Assembly: GCA_902729315.2 (NCBI GenBank)
Contig: LR746269.1
Span: 7,022,731 to 7,086,730, forward strand
Direction of reading: 5' to 3'
Source of the DNA: Spirodela intermedia
Taxonomy: Eukaryota > Streptophyta > Magnoliopsida > Alismatales > Araceae
Length of the DNA stretch: 64,000 bases
Part shown: piece after piece, positions 23,795 to 36,620 of the stretch
Position numbering within the stretch: position 1 is the stretch's first letter
Layout of the letters: the number at the start of each line of letters is the position of its first letter
Position numbers and translations under genes: made by a program
The notes under the pieces: model-generated
Database searches by the model: none
The model's input: the letters and a program-made list of their open reading frames with translations, nothing else
What the model was told of the DNA's origin: nothing

Positions 23795-26700
23795 ATGGGG
23801 AAAGATGAGAAGTCCAAGCCGAAGAAGGTGCGACTTATTATGCATCTTGGGAGGTTCCTTGTCTCTCACTGTGTTTTAGTCAGGTATGGCCCTGTAATCC
23901 TGCAGTTCTCACTGCGTTTACCGTTCTTTCTTCTGCTTCTGCTGTCGTACTCAAAACGAATATCCTTTTGCTCGGATAGCATTCTCTGCTGCTCTGCAGG
24001 GTATGCCACTTTATTACTCCTTCCCATTCTGGCAAAAAACACATACATCTCAGAGAATGCTCTCATGCCAGGTGCACTTCTTTTCTTTAATGAACCTTTT
24101 CTTTTATAACTTTCTTCTTCTGTTTTAAATGCTCAGTTCCCATGTGATTTTGTTGGTGGATTTATCTGGGCTTCCATGATTATTCCCGTTGTGAAAACCC
24201 TCTTGTTTCGACATTAGTAGCCGTTCATTTTTTAATCAAAAATTTTAGTTTACCTTAAAATAAATTTATCCGTCTAATAGGTCATCCATCGACTGCCAGT
24301 CAGTACGTGTGGCCGGAAAAATTGATTTTTATGTTTTTTTTTCTCCCTCTTTGAGGTATGTTGTGGAATTAATTTTTTTTCCATTTGTCAACATTTTGCA
24401 ACTCTCGTTAAAAATTATAAGCTTGAGAGTTCTGAAATCATGTCAGGTATTATGGGAAATTTAACTCGTGAGGACATCAATTATCATTGGAATCATGACT
24501 CTATCTGATCATTATTGGCAGATATGGATGCAAGTTTTGAAGCGTAGTTGTAAAATTTTGTTCATTCATTTTCATGATTTTGTGGGATCTAGGAGCCATA
24601 GGGTACAAACAATAAGCTTACCAGATCTGATTACCCTACATCTTATCCGCATTTTGAGTTGGATATCATATTTGGATCTTTTTCTGAAGTTTGCCAACTA
24701 GAGCACAAAAAGTAGGTTTTCCAGATTTGTTTAATTTGTGTAATATTTCCATCAGGAACTGAGAAAACACATCTGCTGTGCCATAACTGATAGTTTTAGA
24801 GATACCACGTTATATATGTCATACAATGGTATTTTGATACACCAAATGTCACGTGTTGTATCTCACGTTTGTGTTAACTATATCATTTTATTTTAAATAA
24901 TGTTTCAAGCGAAAGTGATGTAGTGCACGCTCGCCTTTAGTGATTTAAGGTAGCAAACTATGCCTGTGGAGATTTTTGTCTCATCTAGCCAGACATCACT
25001 ACACAATCTATTAATACCTGACGACCACTTAAAACTATATTTAATTAACAAATTGAACATAGGTGTACCGTAATGATGAAGCTAAATGTTGTTTTTTCGG
25101 TACACCCAATACCCCAGTTGTTGCAAGAAGCTCCAACAATATAGCTTATTGGAACTTTGGTAACCGGAGGTCTCCAAGCATGGGTTAGCTGAACAATTTT
25201 CCCTTGTGTAGCTCGCTGCTCTTGTAGAACTGAAACAATCAGGAGAGAAGTGGTAATCTTGGAGTGGAAAATGCTGGATTAAATCTAAAGAAAGCCCTAG
25301 AGAAGTCAAAAAAGGTACCAGAAGAAGCACCAGCTTGAACAAAAATATCATATGATGGCATCTCATCTGCAAATTATTTGAGAAAATAGTACCACTTCAT
25401 AATAAATCGAGCCAATTGGTCATGGAAAGAACTGACCATGTGTTTCTTCAACTTTGCTCTCTTGTGATGTAATTAGTTACTCATTTTTCATTTTCTGTAG
25501 TGAGTTCTGAATGAGGATAATTTATTTTCCTTACTATGAAACTTTCTGTCAGCGCCATTGTAGGCTGTCAGTTTTTAGCCAAATTTCTGACTAAGGGAGT
25601 TATCTTTCATAGGTTCTGCCGATCCCATGTTTTCTGTTCAAGATACAGAGCTAGCAAACAGACTGGTCAAAGATATCGTTGGCAACAGATCCGTTGCAAA
25701 AAATAGATTGTATGTTGTTCTCTTCTAATTATGTTTTCAATGGTTTAACTCGGATTGGTAACTATTTTTCATTGCGCATCAATTTTTTTAATCAGTGAGG
25801 TAGTGTTTAAGACATCATATCATAGCATAACATGAAATAGATGCCAATTCACAAGTAAAAGAAAGAAATTTTAATCCGTGAATGGAAGTAGCATTACAAA
25901 TTTTTCCGTGATTGTTTTCCCGTGATAACTGGAACTGATAGCCCCGTCAATGGTAGACTGTGAATTTTTATTTTATTTTTGTTTAGGAATCTTCTGATAT
26001 TCCTCTCCCCACCAAATACCCCACCAATAATAGAACTTCCACCAGGGTGCCACTTCTCAGAGAGAATATCAATTCCAGTCTGGAGGAGATCATGACCATG
26101 TCTGAGACTGTCTGAATGTTGTCTTGGCTGAGTAATAAATAGCTTCCTACACGAAATTCTTGAAAGGGGTGATCAATGTTCTCCTAATTTGAACGATGAA
26201 AGAAATTATCTCTGGGCATTTGGATTAGAAACCGACTTCTAAAACATGAGACCATCCATCATCCCCCCGCTCTTCCAGGGTTTTAAGTTTTACGAGGGAA
26301 GCTATTTTCTAGGTTGATATATACTCCAGTCGACTCCACATCCAACATCACAGATTCGAAGAAAATGACTTGACTTTCCTGTTGACTTCCATAGCCTCAA
26401 TTTTTTGTCCTTTTAATCTTCTTTAAGGTCAACTTTTTCTAACACTTGTTGACGCTTGATGGCCTTGGCAATTCCTTGAACCGTTATATTCTTAAATGAA
26501 GCCACTGGCCATTTCTTATAGAATCTACTCAAACCTGGTGGATATTTCTTCTTTACATCTCAGAACGCTCGAGATTAGTGTGTTTTTTTTCCCTTGAGAA
26601 AGCTTTAGGGAATAAACTAAACATCACGGGAAATAATAGAAAATTTGGAGTATGAAGACAAGTGGGGATTTATTTTTTTAATTCCTTTGTCAGATTATTT

Positions 26701-28850
26701 ATTTCAAGATTTTTTTTCCCACTGTGATTTTTTCAACTGCTTTTGCTTCATTGTGAATCTTTATGAAACGCAGGGAGATTATAAGACTGATAGCAGATAA
26801 TATGGCGGCTGTGGGTGCTGAAGTTTATTTCCACAAGACCTATCCTCAGAATCATCAGTTTCATCCATTGCATTTCTTTTCTGACCCTGAGAGAGATTCA
26901 TCCCGAGACAATGGCAGCTGCACTGCAGTGGGCATCAGCTGTGTGGGCATCATACGAGCTCCCCGGGGAGATGGAAAAGAATCCATTGTCTTAGTCACCC
27001 CCTACAATTCGGATGAGATCGAGTTGAGCGAAGCCACGACACTTGGCCTTGCTTTCTCTATTTTTTCTCTCCTAAGTCGAGTGACATGGCTGGCCAAGGA
27101 TATCATCTGGCTGGCTGCAGATACACGCCATGGAGAATATAACTCGGTTTCCACCTGGCTGAGAGACTATCACAATCCTATATTTTTCAACACTGGCGCA
27201 TGTGCTGAAAAGGATTTCAGCAGCTTTAGGCGTGCTGGAACAATGGCCGCTGCTCTTGTTCTTCGGGTCAAGGATAAAGAAGATGGAAGCGAGATGGATA
27301 GCCTCACCATACGCGCAGAGGCATCCAATGGGCAGATGCCGAACCTTGACCTCATCAATATTGTTCATCTCTTAGCAGTTCATAGACAAGCTCTCCACGT
27401 GAAGATTGGCACGTTTTCTTCACTCCATGGGTCGACATTCTTGAAGGCAGTCGGTGAGACCCTGGAATGGTTAAGCAGGTTCGCTGGGAGCTTCAATCCC
27501 CAGTGGGCTTTTGGTGTTCCAGCTTCTGACTATGTCAAGGGCACTGCAACACTCGCGAGCTCGATCTATTCCCAGGTAGACACTTATGGAATGTTTCCCA
27601 CTTTGACGTCTGATTTCGCTCCATCTGGCATCCCTCATTGATTCCCTCTCTGGTGGCAGGCACTCGGTGTGCCCACTGGTTCGCATGGCGCCTTCCGTGA
27701 CTACCAGATCGACGCAATTGCCCTTGAAGTGTCCCCCAGAAACTCCCTAGATTTTGACTTCGGACGCTCTGCAATACTTCTGAAGGGTGGCAGGTGAATG
27801 CGATCCGCTTCTTCCTTTTTTCTATATCCAATGTATATCTATGTACTTGTGTTTCCCAAAGCAGAAAATAATTTCTATATTCCTGAAATAGCTCCCAGAT
27901 ATTCGAATCACAGCATTTTTCTGATCAAAACAGTTATATTCCTGAACACTAGCTGTGATGAACACTTACCTGATCTATATATCTATCTCCTTTTCTTCTT
28001 ATATCTTGCTGATCAGAACATGAAAGCTTTTCTGGCTTTTAAACGCAGGCTGATTGAAGGAGTGATACGCTCGGTGAATAATCTTCTGGAGAAGTTTCAC
28101 CAGTCGTTTTTCCTTTACCTTCTGACCTCTCCCAACAGATTTGTCTCAGTTGGGGTGTATATGATCGCCTTTGCCCTCCTGGTTGCCCCCTTCCCAATAG
28201 CCGCCGCCGCCCTCTTCTCTGAAGACCAGGAGACCCACCCCGCTGATTCCACCCATCTTACAGCCACCAAGGACCATAGATGGAGGTGGCTTCACGCAGC
28301 AAGAGCTGTGTTCTTGGTCCACTTGTGGGCAGCCATAGTTTCACTGCTCCCATACCTCATCTACCGTCTTCCAATTCTGACCTCAGACCGCAGAGCCTTA
28401 ACGTGGGTTTCCCTCTCCATCTTCTCTCTCCTCACCTTGAAACACCTCTGGGGCTCAAACCACACCCCTCCCAGCGGATGGGTTTCTCTGAAAGCTGTGA
28501 TGATCTCAGCCGCCGCCGTCGGATTGAGCCTCATGTCGATCATCAACTTCTCTACGGCTCAGATTGGGGCCGTCCTCCTGGTCCCCCTGTGCCTCATGGT
28601 GCGCCCTCTGAGACAGAGCAGAGCTCTGCTGCTCTCAGCCTGCAATGTTCTCCTGACAGTCATCAGCTTCCCTCCTGCGGCTTCATTGGTCACCAAGATT
28701 CTGCTAGATGGGTCTGGAGAGTTCGGCATTGGGTCCTTCTGGGATTGGATGGAGGCCCTCTGGGCCTGGAACAGCGCCACTTATCTCTACCTGCTCCTGG
28801 TTCATCTCCCTTGCTGGGTTCTCTGCGTTCATATTCTTCTTCATCCCTGA
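23795..28850 (+). CDS. GPAA1: GPI transamidase component GAA1/GPAA1
   Basis: GPAA1 is a subunit of the ER-membrane GPI transamidase, which attaches GPI anchors to proteins. Six coding exons agree in phase: 23795-23883, 23980-24071, 25613-25709, 26774-27575, 27660-27793 and 28049-28850, for 671 residues. A short cytosolic N-terminus leads into a membrane segment (AGYATLLLLPILA) and the family block AKNTYISENALMPGSA. The lumenal part includes AVGAEVYFHKTYPQN and ALGVPTGSHGAFRDYQ. The last exon holds several membrane segments, as expected. The second exon must start at 23980: the nearer AG at 23999 breaks the phase, while 23980 yields the conserved SxxCxxAGY run. Intron 2 (24072-25612) and intron 3 (25710-26773) contain no recognisable feature. 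A leader intron is likely upstream. Confidence 0.93.
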
Positions 28851-29912
28851 AACTGCCTGGAACTGCTGCTCTGACTTCTTTTTTGAAGACCTTGGGTTGA
28901 CCCAGATTCTTCCTGTGCTTCATCATATTATGGGTGCATAGTTTTCTGCACGGAAAGTCAACGTGCACCAGAAAGTCAATCGTGCCGCGTCAGTCTATGG
29001 TCTTCTGGTGCGATGAAATCTAGCACCCCGAGGTACTTCCCTTCTCGAACTCTGTTATTAATCCTCTGTTTCTCATGCGTAGGACTAGGCTTTCGATGAA
29101 CTGAAGACGGAAGATGAGATCCAATGGGTCTTTTGTTTCCTCATTTAGTTGCAGTGGATCGGGCCACGTGTCGTAGATAAGGCCGACATGTGGGACCCAC
29201 CACCTCCCATGGAAATTATCGCGAAAGTCCCAACGAAGGGGGATCCATTGGTGGCAAGTTTCCCTTGGCCTTGTCCGAGGATAAGACGTTCCTCTCGGGA
29301 ACCATAAATTATTGGTAAAAAAATATCGGGGTGGGCCCATTGAACGGTCCCTCACCCCACTTCCGCGTCCTCATAAGCGTGGATCGGACGATCAGGATTG
29401 GTTCTCGGGCCGATCAGATCACTGAATCTGATCAGGCCCGTCGATCTGATTCGACCATTGACAGATCGGCTTGTGCCAATCGGATCAGGCTCTTTACATC
29501 CATTGATTGGACTTATATCCATCCTCAGCCGTTGGATCACAATTCGGCGGCTGATGCCCATCCTTTGTTTCTGGTGGCACTCCGGAGGGCACCCAGTCGA
29601 GTGCGAAAAGCTTCACCATGTTCAAAAAATGGCCAAAGAATCTCGAATCTAAGACGAAAAAACGCCCCTTTACTGTTGACTAGTGTCCGAGGGAAGGGCG
29701 GTAACGCCACTTCCCGGGCACCAGATCCTCTTGGCCTAACTAGAGAGAGAGGGGGAGAAGATTTACCACTTTGAAGGTCAACTGACCAAAGCCCAAAGCA
29801 TCAAGCTTCTACTAGAGAAAAAGGTCAACAGGAGACAGATTCTCCATTGAACTCGCTGCCGTCACGTGGGTCTCTGCCAATGAGAGACAGAGAGAGAGAC
29901 AGAGAGAGAGAC

Positions 29913-29944
<32 letters not shown>

Positions 29945-30475
29945 GGGCTCTGGTGCTTATCTCCTTTCAGTATATCCACTTGAGGGGGTTGAGGCGTGGG
30001 GAGATCCCGACTTTATTACTTCTGTTGGAGAGGACACGGCTAGGGGCATAAGTACACTTCCTGACGTTGGGATTCCCACGAATGAACACCTGACTTTCTC
30101 CCCCTAGGGGGGGGCCTTTCGACAAACAAACACAGGCAGGGGACGGCATGGTAATTCCGACATCTCCTCGGATCGCCCCCCCACCCCCCAAAGAAACGCC
30201 GATCCGACCCGCCCGAGTCCGATCTGTCCCCTTGCCGGCCTGCGGGACCCGGCGGGTCAGTAAACGACACCGGCTGACTCGGTACGGTGGGAGTTGGGGG
30301 CCCCCACCGCCCCTCGAAACCAGCCTGAAAGCGGGCAACACGATAGAGAGAGAAAGAGAGGAGAGAGAGAGAGTGAGGAGTTTATTTTAGTCACGCCCTC
30401 AGCTCGGTCGTAGCCCTCAATAAATATCATATGGCCCATAACTCGCCTACCCTTCTCTGCACATATGCGCCTTGC

Positions 30476-30519
<44 letters not shown>

Positions 30520-30722
30520 ATCCACCTCGAAGGCCCCCATCTCCTGGACCAGCAGCATCTTCCTCCACTCCGCTCCACCAGTTAACTTCCCGTCTTCCCC
30601 TGTCCATCCGATGGGCTTCTTTGGCCGTGCTTGCAGAAGAACCAGGAACCTGAGCGCGGATCAGAGCTTCCCATAGGGCGATCAGAGACACACAGAGAGA
30701 GGGAGAGAGAGAGAGAGGGGAG
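28851..30722 (+). promoter_or_regulatory. GPAA1 3' region and MYBC1 promoter with leader
   Basis: No gene is supported. Two perfect G-boxes (CACGTG at 29165-29170 and 29863-29868) and TCP-like GTGGGCCCA/GTGGGACCCAC sites near 29190 and 29333 lie upstream of MYBC1. A GATC-rich stretch with small palindromes occupies about 29400-29490. GA-type tracts occur at about 29883-29943, 30345-30372, 30479-30518 and just before the start codon. I find no exact evening element (AAAATATCT), although AAAAATATCGG occurs at about 29319. Confidence 0.5.
29883..30518. repeat. Group of GA microsatellites upstream of MYBC1
   Basis: Three separate GA/GAGACA tracts (29883-29943, 30345-30372, 30479-30518) lie within 650 bases. 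A fourth, impure tract (30690-30720) abuts the MYBC1 ATG. Confidence 0.85.
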
Positions 30723-31475
30723 ATGAGGGAGGAGGTCAACTGGTTCGAGAGATGGGAGGAGGAGCTGCCGGCGCCGGCGGAGCTGATGCCGCTCTCCCAA
30801 ACCCTAATCACCCGCGACCTGGCCCTCGCCTTCGACATCATCCCCCCTGGCGGCGACCCCCTTCAACCTCTTCCTCCCTCCTCTGCCCTACCGCCGCCGG
30901 GGCCCCAGGATCGCCGTGGAGACCACGACTCGCCGGAGACCGGCGGCGCCGGCGGTGTGGAGGACCCGGCCACCCGCACGGTGAAGAGGCCGCGGCTGGT
31001 GTGGACTCCTCAGCTCCACAAGAGGTTCGTCGAGGCCGTCGCCCATCTTGGCATCAAGAACGCCGTCCCCAAGACCATAATGCAGTTCATGAACGTCGAC
31101 GGCCTCACCAGAGAGAACGTCGCCAGTCACCTCCAGAAGTACCGCCTCTACCTCAAGCGGATGCAGTCTATCTCCTCCTCCTCCGCCGCCGCCGTCGCCG
31201 CCTCCGTCGGTGGCGGAGTTCTGGACCAGTTCATCCCTTTCGTGCCGCCGCCGCCCGCCTTGCAGCAGCAGCAGCAGGCCCAGTTCTTCCACCACCGGCA
31301 TATCGTCCACATGGGCTCGCCGCCGAGTGGGGGATTCGAGCTCGGATTCCAGAGAATGGTGGCGCCGCCGCCGGAGGCGGCTGGTTTCTTCCCCAATGAC
31401 CCGGATTCAAGCGGAGACGCAGCAGAGATAGGAAGAAGGAACGTCCTAACCCTATTTCCCACCAGTGACGATTGA
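30723..31475 (+). CDS. MYBC1: GARP/MYB-like transcription factor, MYBC1/LUX clade
   Basis: A single-exon gene of 250 residues encoding a nuclear GARP-type DNA-binding protein. The GARP domain spans about residues 88-147, from KRPRLVWTPQLHKRF to the signature SHLQKYRLYLKRM, and is nearly identical in kind to LUX/BOA and MYBC1. The N-terminus (NWFERWEEELPAPAELMPLS, then QTLITRDLALAF) and the C-terminal VLTLFPTSDD identify the MYBC1 branch rather than LUX itself. Arabidopsis MYBC1 is linked to cold response and LUX to the evening complex of the clock; which role applies here is unknown. The C-terminal half is low-complexity (Ser/Ala, Pro and Gln runs). The gene is convergent with R3H, 760 bp away. 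GA tracts occupy its leader. Confidence 0.92.
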   Translation: MREEVNWFERWEEELPAPAELMPLSQTLITRDLALAFDIIPPGGDPLQPLPPSSALPPPGPQDRRGDHDSPETGGAGGVEDPATRTVKRPRLVWTPQLHKRFVEAVAHLGIKNAVPKTIMQFMNVDGLTRENVASHLQKYRLYLKRMQSISSSSAAAVAASVGGGVLDQFIPFVPPPPALQQQQQAQFFHHRHIVHMGSPPSGGFELGFQRMVAPPPEAAGFFPNDPDSSGDAAEIGRRNVLTLFPTSDD

Positions 31476-32235
31476 ACAAGGAGAATTACCATTTCCAGAA
31501 CTGGGCAACCGAACCAGGAGGAAGAATCGTTCTGCGCGGATTTGGGGGAGTCCAAGGATTTGGAGGTGAGCTGGTGGCAGCGATACCGGAGGACCTAGAC
31601 AAACCCTAAATCTGTGGATGCTGTTTTCGACGACTGAACCAGCTTCTCCGTTGATATCAATAGCACCAGCAGAAATCACCGGGGATCGTCGCCGCCTTCG
31701 ATGTATGCTTCCTCCACTGCGTTGCGGCGGATCGGAAAGCTAGTCACTTGAACTCTTTTCTTCCTGTAAATGGTATTCTCCGAGAGCCTGCAACTCTCTC
31801 CATTCCTCCAAGATCATGTCGTCTCATTGAATTTCCTAATTAGGGATCAACCAAGCGCTCGTCTTTCCTCCATTTCCGGGCTCCTCGCTTCTGATACAAC
31901 GTCCGTCCACAGACCAGAGAGAAAGAGAGAGTGAGAGAGGGGCCCATGTTAAGGACACAGGCTTTTAAGGGCACAGGCTTTCTCGCAAGTACCTCGACCC
32001 ATCGAAGATGGCGGTTTTCTCAACACAACCAGGAAGAACTCGAACGAATTTATTCCGCAAGTCCACCGTCGCAAGATCAATTTAACATGAAAATAAGAAC
32101 GTAGTTCACTCTATTTTTTTCCCCCTTTTTTTTTTCTAGCTGGTAGATGGTGTTCATTACCAAAGAACAGTTCCAACAGTACCAAACACATTCTCCACCC
32201 TCCCGCCCCCTTCCCCCCCAACCAGACGTCCGCAG
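31476..32235. other. 3' regions of two convergent genes
   Basis: The stretch between the MYBC1 and R3H stop codons probably consists of the two 3' UTRs. A short GA run lies near 31917-31938 and a T-rich run near 32110-32137. Nothing else is recognisable. Confidence 0.5.
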
Positions 32236-33958
32236 TCAGCGATAATGTTGCTGTTCGAAGCTCAACGGCTGCTGACAGAACGGCCCCTGCGAAGACAACC
32301 ATCTTCATATCATGCCCACAGAGAGAGGAAGAGTATGTACAGCGAGAGAGAGAGAGAGCGAGAGAGAGGTACCTGGAAGACAGTGCTCCTGAAATGCTCG
32401 TAGGAGTGAGCATAGATCATGGTGGGGCTGGGGCAGGGCGGCACGTAGATGGCATCGCCGGAGGGCTGGTTGCAGCCAGCAGCGTAGAAATGGGAACCCA
32501 AAACATGGCCGGAGGGCTGGTAGCTCTGCATCTGCCTCAGCTGAGGAAACCCTAATTCGTACTGCGAGTGGTGAGAGGGCTGCAGGCCGTGGTACAGACC
32601 CACGTTGAAGCTCTGGTTCGTCGGCGGCCCCCTGGCATACCTGCGATGCCAGAAGACGAATCACAAGTCAGAAAAAATTAAACCCAAACCTGAACTAGAC
32701 GGGAGAAGCTCTGAAAGAAGGGATAATCATCGAGTTACGCAGGACCTGCCATAGCTTCTGTCGTAGTCGGGGTCGGTGCGGTCCTTCTCCCTGTCCCTGA
32801 AGATGGCCGCCACCCTGGCGGATCCGTCCTTCACGCCGCCGCTCCTCTCGGGCTCATCCACAATCCTCCGGCTGGCTTCCACCTCTCCTCCTCCTCCTCC
32901 TCCCAACACCGGCGCTGGTGGCGCCGCCGTCTCTGGGGCGGCGTTGAATTCGTTAAATATACGAGCCCTAGCCTTGTCATACTCCTCCTCCCTCTCCTCC
33001 ACAGTCTTCAAGAAATCCTGCTGCTTCTTGTTCCCAGCTGCGCCGCCCATGGCAGCTCCAGCAGGCCTCGCGCGGATGACGATCTTCACCTTCTCGGCGG
33101 GCTTCCCGTTCTCCGATGGCTTTGCCGGTATGTCCGACAGGCAGATGGGGGGGTTCCGGCTCTCCGCTGTCTTCACCGCCAGAATTCTCGCCTTGCCATC
33201 GGCAGCGGCGCCATCCAGGACCAGCGTTTGCAGGCCGTAGTGCTGGGCGACGCGGTGGGCGGCGCGTCGGAGATAGGAGCTTGGGAAGTGCTGGAACTCG
33301 AACTGGTACTGGTCGGAGCTCTGCAGGAACCTCTGAACATCCATCTCCATGCGAAGGACTGCAATAAACGACAGCAGAAAACACGAAACGTTACAGCAGA
33401 GTCCAGAGGAACATGATGACGTTGACCCACAATTGGTCAACGGTTCTAAAATCATACTTGGTTTCTTGGATGTGAAGAGCCCGCCTGATGAACGACAAGT
33501 CAACGATTAGCACCACCGCAATCGCATGGTAGGATCTATCCTCTGGATCCAGAGAGGACCCACGATCGGTCAACACTTCTCCCCAGATTCTGTCAAACTA
33601 GGCCTTTGGGAAACGAGCCAGCCAGTGGGATCATTCTAACCTACTAGAGAGCTTGTGAGAACAATTTCAACGCTCCACCCCAGATGGCATCGCATTGTTC
33701 ATCTCTGTCTGAAACGCCACACTCACAGATTGCACACATTCCCTAAACATGATTCAGAGATTATCTGATTCCCAGGTACCTGTTCCCCCTTCGGAGGAAT
33801 GGAGCTGGTAAACCCAATTGCAGAAAATCATTCGATAATGGTTATCATGGTAAGAATCGCCTTTTATTCTGCACCGTTTAACCAAAAAAAGCTTGAGCCA
33901 GGTATGTAAGACATGGTCTGCCTACTTCCCTACTGGAATTCAAACCCAGAAACCGAGC

Positions 33959-34003
<45 letters not shown>

Positions 34004-34841
34004 GGTTATTATGCTGGCTGTAGGAAGACTTTTTTTCCTTGCATGAAGATCTTTGAGCAGACAGGAATCAGGAGAAAACGCATAATGTTTTGTTGATAGA
34101 ACCGAAGCCAGCAAGCTTTATATGCGAGATAGACCAAATTATCTCAAATACCTTGAGAAAATAATTCGCTATCTCATGTTCCTGAGAAGCAATCGAACGA
34201 AAAACCCCGGCCTGATATAAAGAAGGTTATCGCTTCACAAGAATAATCAAGTCAAAGATACACATAATGAAAACGGGAAAATTCCCAACCCCAAAATGGA
34301 AGATAATTCTAAGAAATGAAAAAATAAATATAGGATAAAAATACTGTTATGATGATAAATCCAGAAAGAAAACAAAGGCCCCGGTAAATCAATTAGAACT
34401 GGAGACATGGAATAATAAATCGACCGAAAAAGTTCATTATTCCAATCGAAGCCTTTGTCGCCAAATCCCCGGGAAATCCAGTCCCAAGAAGGAAGCAGTG
34501 AGGCGGCAGAACAAAGCCGAGAAAACAAAGAATTCAAATCAAAGCGAAATCCCTCGGTATAGCATTACCCTAATTCCAAGAATCCTTCGCCAAATCAAAA
34601 CCCTAGATAGCCCCAACACGAGCCACCGTAAATTGAGCGGAGCTGAAGATAGAACCAAGGATTCTGAAATCGAGGAGGAGAGTACCAACATACCGGTAAG
34701 ACGGTGGCGCGGATTCTCGAGCGCCTCTACGAGGAACGGATCCACCTGAGATAGCGTCTCCGCGCCCTTCCGCACGGCGCCGTCCACCGACTCACCGGTG
34801 CCGTGCCCCGCGGACGAGGAGGGCGGCGGTGGAGAATCCAT
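32236..34841 (-). CDS. R3H-SUZ domain single-stranded nucleic-acid-binding protein
   Basis: Four exons on the minus strand, 34841-34694, 33358-32746, 32640-32373 and 32286-32236, join in phase to 359 residues. The R3H domain (about residues 52-115) contains the defining RxxxH (R80 to H84) within SSYLRRAAHRVAQHYGLQT. Such domains bind single-stranded nucleic acid. A SUZ-type charged helix follows (EEREEEYDKARARIFNEF). The C-terminal tail is rich in Tyr, Pro and Gln and ends FCQQPLSFEQQHYR, a conserved plant ending that supports the small last exon. Homologues are Arabidopsis At2g40960 and At3g56680 (from memory), with no defined function. Intron 1 (33359-34693) carries an ATT microsatellite. 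The gene shares its upstream region with bZIP17. Confidence 0.9.
33960..34003. repeat. (ATT)n microsatellite in R3H intron 1
   Basis: About 14 copies of a trinucleotide repeat with one interruption near the right end. Confidence 0.9.
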
Positions 34842-35099
34842 GGCAGCGTCGCCGCACCCGGGCAGGGAGAGGGGGAGAGAGAGGGAGGCCAGGGGGGATT
34901 CAGATTTCGATACGGGTCCCCTCTGTTTCTCTCCGGCCCTCCCGCAGAAGGGCTCGAGGAGAGGATTTCCTGGCTTCAAACCCCCCCCAGAATATTGATC
35001 GAAATTAATGCATGGAGAAAGGTCTCGCCATGACCAAAAGTCCTTCCTTTCCCCTTCGCCACCGAGGACTCTGAGCGGGGGCAAATCTGTCCGTTGAAA

Positions 35100-36345
35100 A
35101 ATAACAGCCGTTAATAATTACTTCCCGAAAAAATAAAATAAACCATAATATTCCGGGTAATTAAAAAATTATGGTTTTCATGTTTTTGGAACCAACGAGG
35201 GCATTTTTTAAACTACTTTTTAATAAAATCATGCGGTTTGAAGGAAGATGTGGTTTGCAAATAACGGTTGATAATTATTTCTCAAAAATAAAAATAATAT
35301 CTTAATGTCCCTGAAAGTGGAAAATAAATCATAATATTTCCCATAATTTATATTTTATGAATTTCTTATGTTTAGAACCAAATAACCGATGAGACTTGTT
35401 TCCACCAAAATAAAACAAAATATCCTCATAAATAAAAATATTTTTCCCGTAATTTAAATTTATGTTTTTTATTTATATATATATTTTTATGACATTTTAA
35501 ATATAAAGAAGGCCGTTTATAGGGTGATGTGATTTGAAAACGACGGCGTGAGACTGCAACTGACACGTTCACAAACCAACTCATCGTTGACCAGAAGCTA
35601 GTCTTAAAATATCCTCGAAAAGGCTTTGCAGGGGGAAATAATTTAAAATATATTACCCATAATTTTATATTTATGATTTTCATTTTTTTGAAACCAGGGA
35701 GGACACATTTTTTATTAATTTAAAAATAAAAAGAATGTCTTTTAAAGGAAGATATGATTTTCAGATAGCCGCCAATAATTCTTTCAAAAAATAAAATAAG
35801 TCAAAATATTCCTATAATTTAAAATATATTACACGTAAATTTATATTTATGATTTTCATTTTTTGAAACCAAGGAGATAATTTTTTTATTAAATTTAAAA
35901 TAAAAATTGCCGTTTAAAGGAAGATGTGAGTTTTAGGTAACCCCTAATAATTATTTCCCAGAAATAAAATAAATCGCAATATCCCCATAATTTAAAAAAT
36001 ATTTCCCACACATTTAAATGTATGATTTTCATGTTTTTTAAAGCAAGGAGGGCATTTTTTTAAATAAAAATAATGCTGTTTAAATGAAGATGTGATTTTA
36101 GTTAACCGATAGTAATTATTTCCCCGAAAAATAAATAATTCACAATATCCCCATAATTTAAATTATATTTCCCTTAATTTTATAATTATGATTTCCGTGT
36201 TTTTAGAACCACAGAGAGAATATTTTTTATTAACTTTAAATATAAAGAATGCCACTTAAATGAAGATGCGACTAAACGACGGCATGAGACCCGGGGCTGA
36301 CTTGTTCATATACGAACTCACCGTTGACCGGAAGGTAATCTCGAG
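35100..36345. repeat. AT-rich degenerate satellite with a higher-order repeat
   Basis: A unit of about 160-180 bp recurs at least five times. Its landmarks in order are TAATTATTTCCC, AATATCCCCATAATTTAAA, TATGATTTTCATGTTTTT, ACCAAGGAGG, and AATGCCGTTTAAA-GAAGATGTGATTTT. The GAAGATGTGATT landmark falls near 35240, 35522, 35742, 35918, 36081 and 36260. A longer segment (35536-35607: ACGACGGC, TGAGAC, TTCACAAACC, TCGTTGACC) reappears at 36274-36345, showing a higher-order period of 738 bp. Confidence 0.75.
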
Positions 36346-36566
36346 AATGACTTCCAGGAATGAGGTAAACTTTCTCCCAGGGATCCCACGGTCTTCGTCG
36401 CCGCATCTTGTGCGTTCTCATTCTCCCCACTGAGAATGAGAAACGCGTAGCGTACACGGGACGGGCGCCGCGAAGACCGAGCGAGAGAGAGTCTTCTGTA
36501 GAAACGTAGAAACTTCCGGAAGGCTGGAACCTAAAACTCCCCTCTAGTTGCGAGAGAGAGATCAGA

Positions 36567-36570
<4 letters not shown>

Positions 36571-36614
<44 letters not shown>

Positions 36615-36620
36615 TCTCTC
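36571..36620. repeat. (CT)n microsatellite in bZIP17 leader
   Basis: A pure CT run about 35 bases before the bZIP17 start codon. Confidence 0.9.

Noticed and set aside
25082-25372. A 96-codon open frame on the minus strand inside GPAA1 intron 2
   Set aside because: It has a hydrophobic N-terminus by chance, with no family resemblance or support from neighbours.
32776-33240. A 154-codon open frame antisense to R3H exon 2
   Set aside because: It is the complement of a well-supported R3H-SUZ exon with no protein features of its own.
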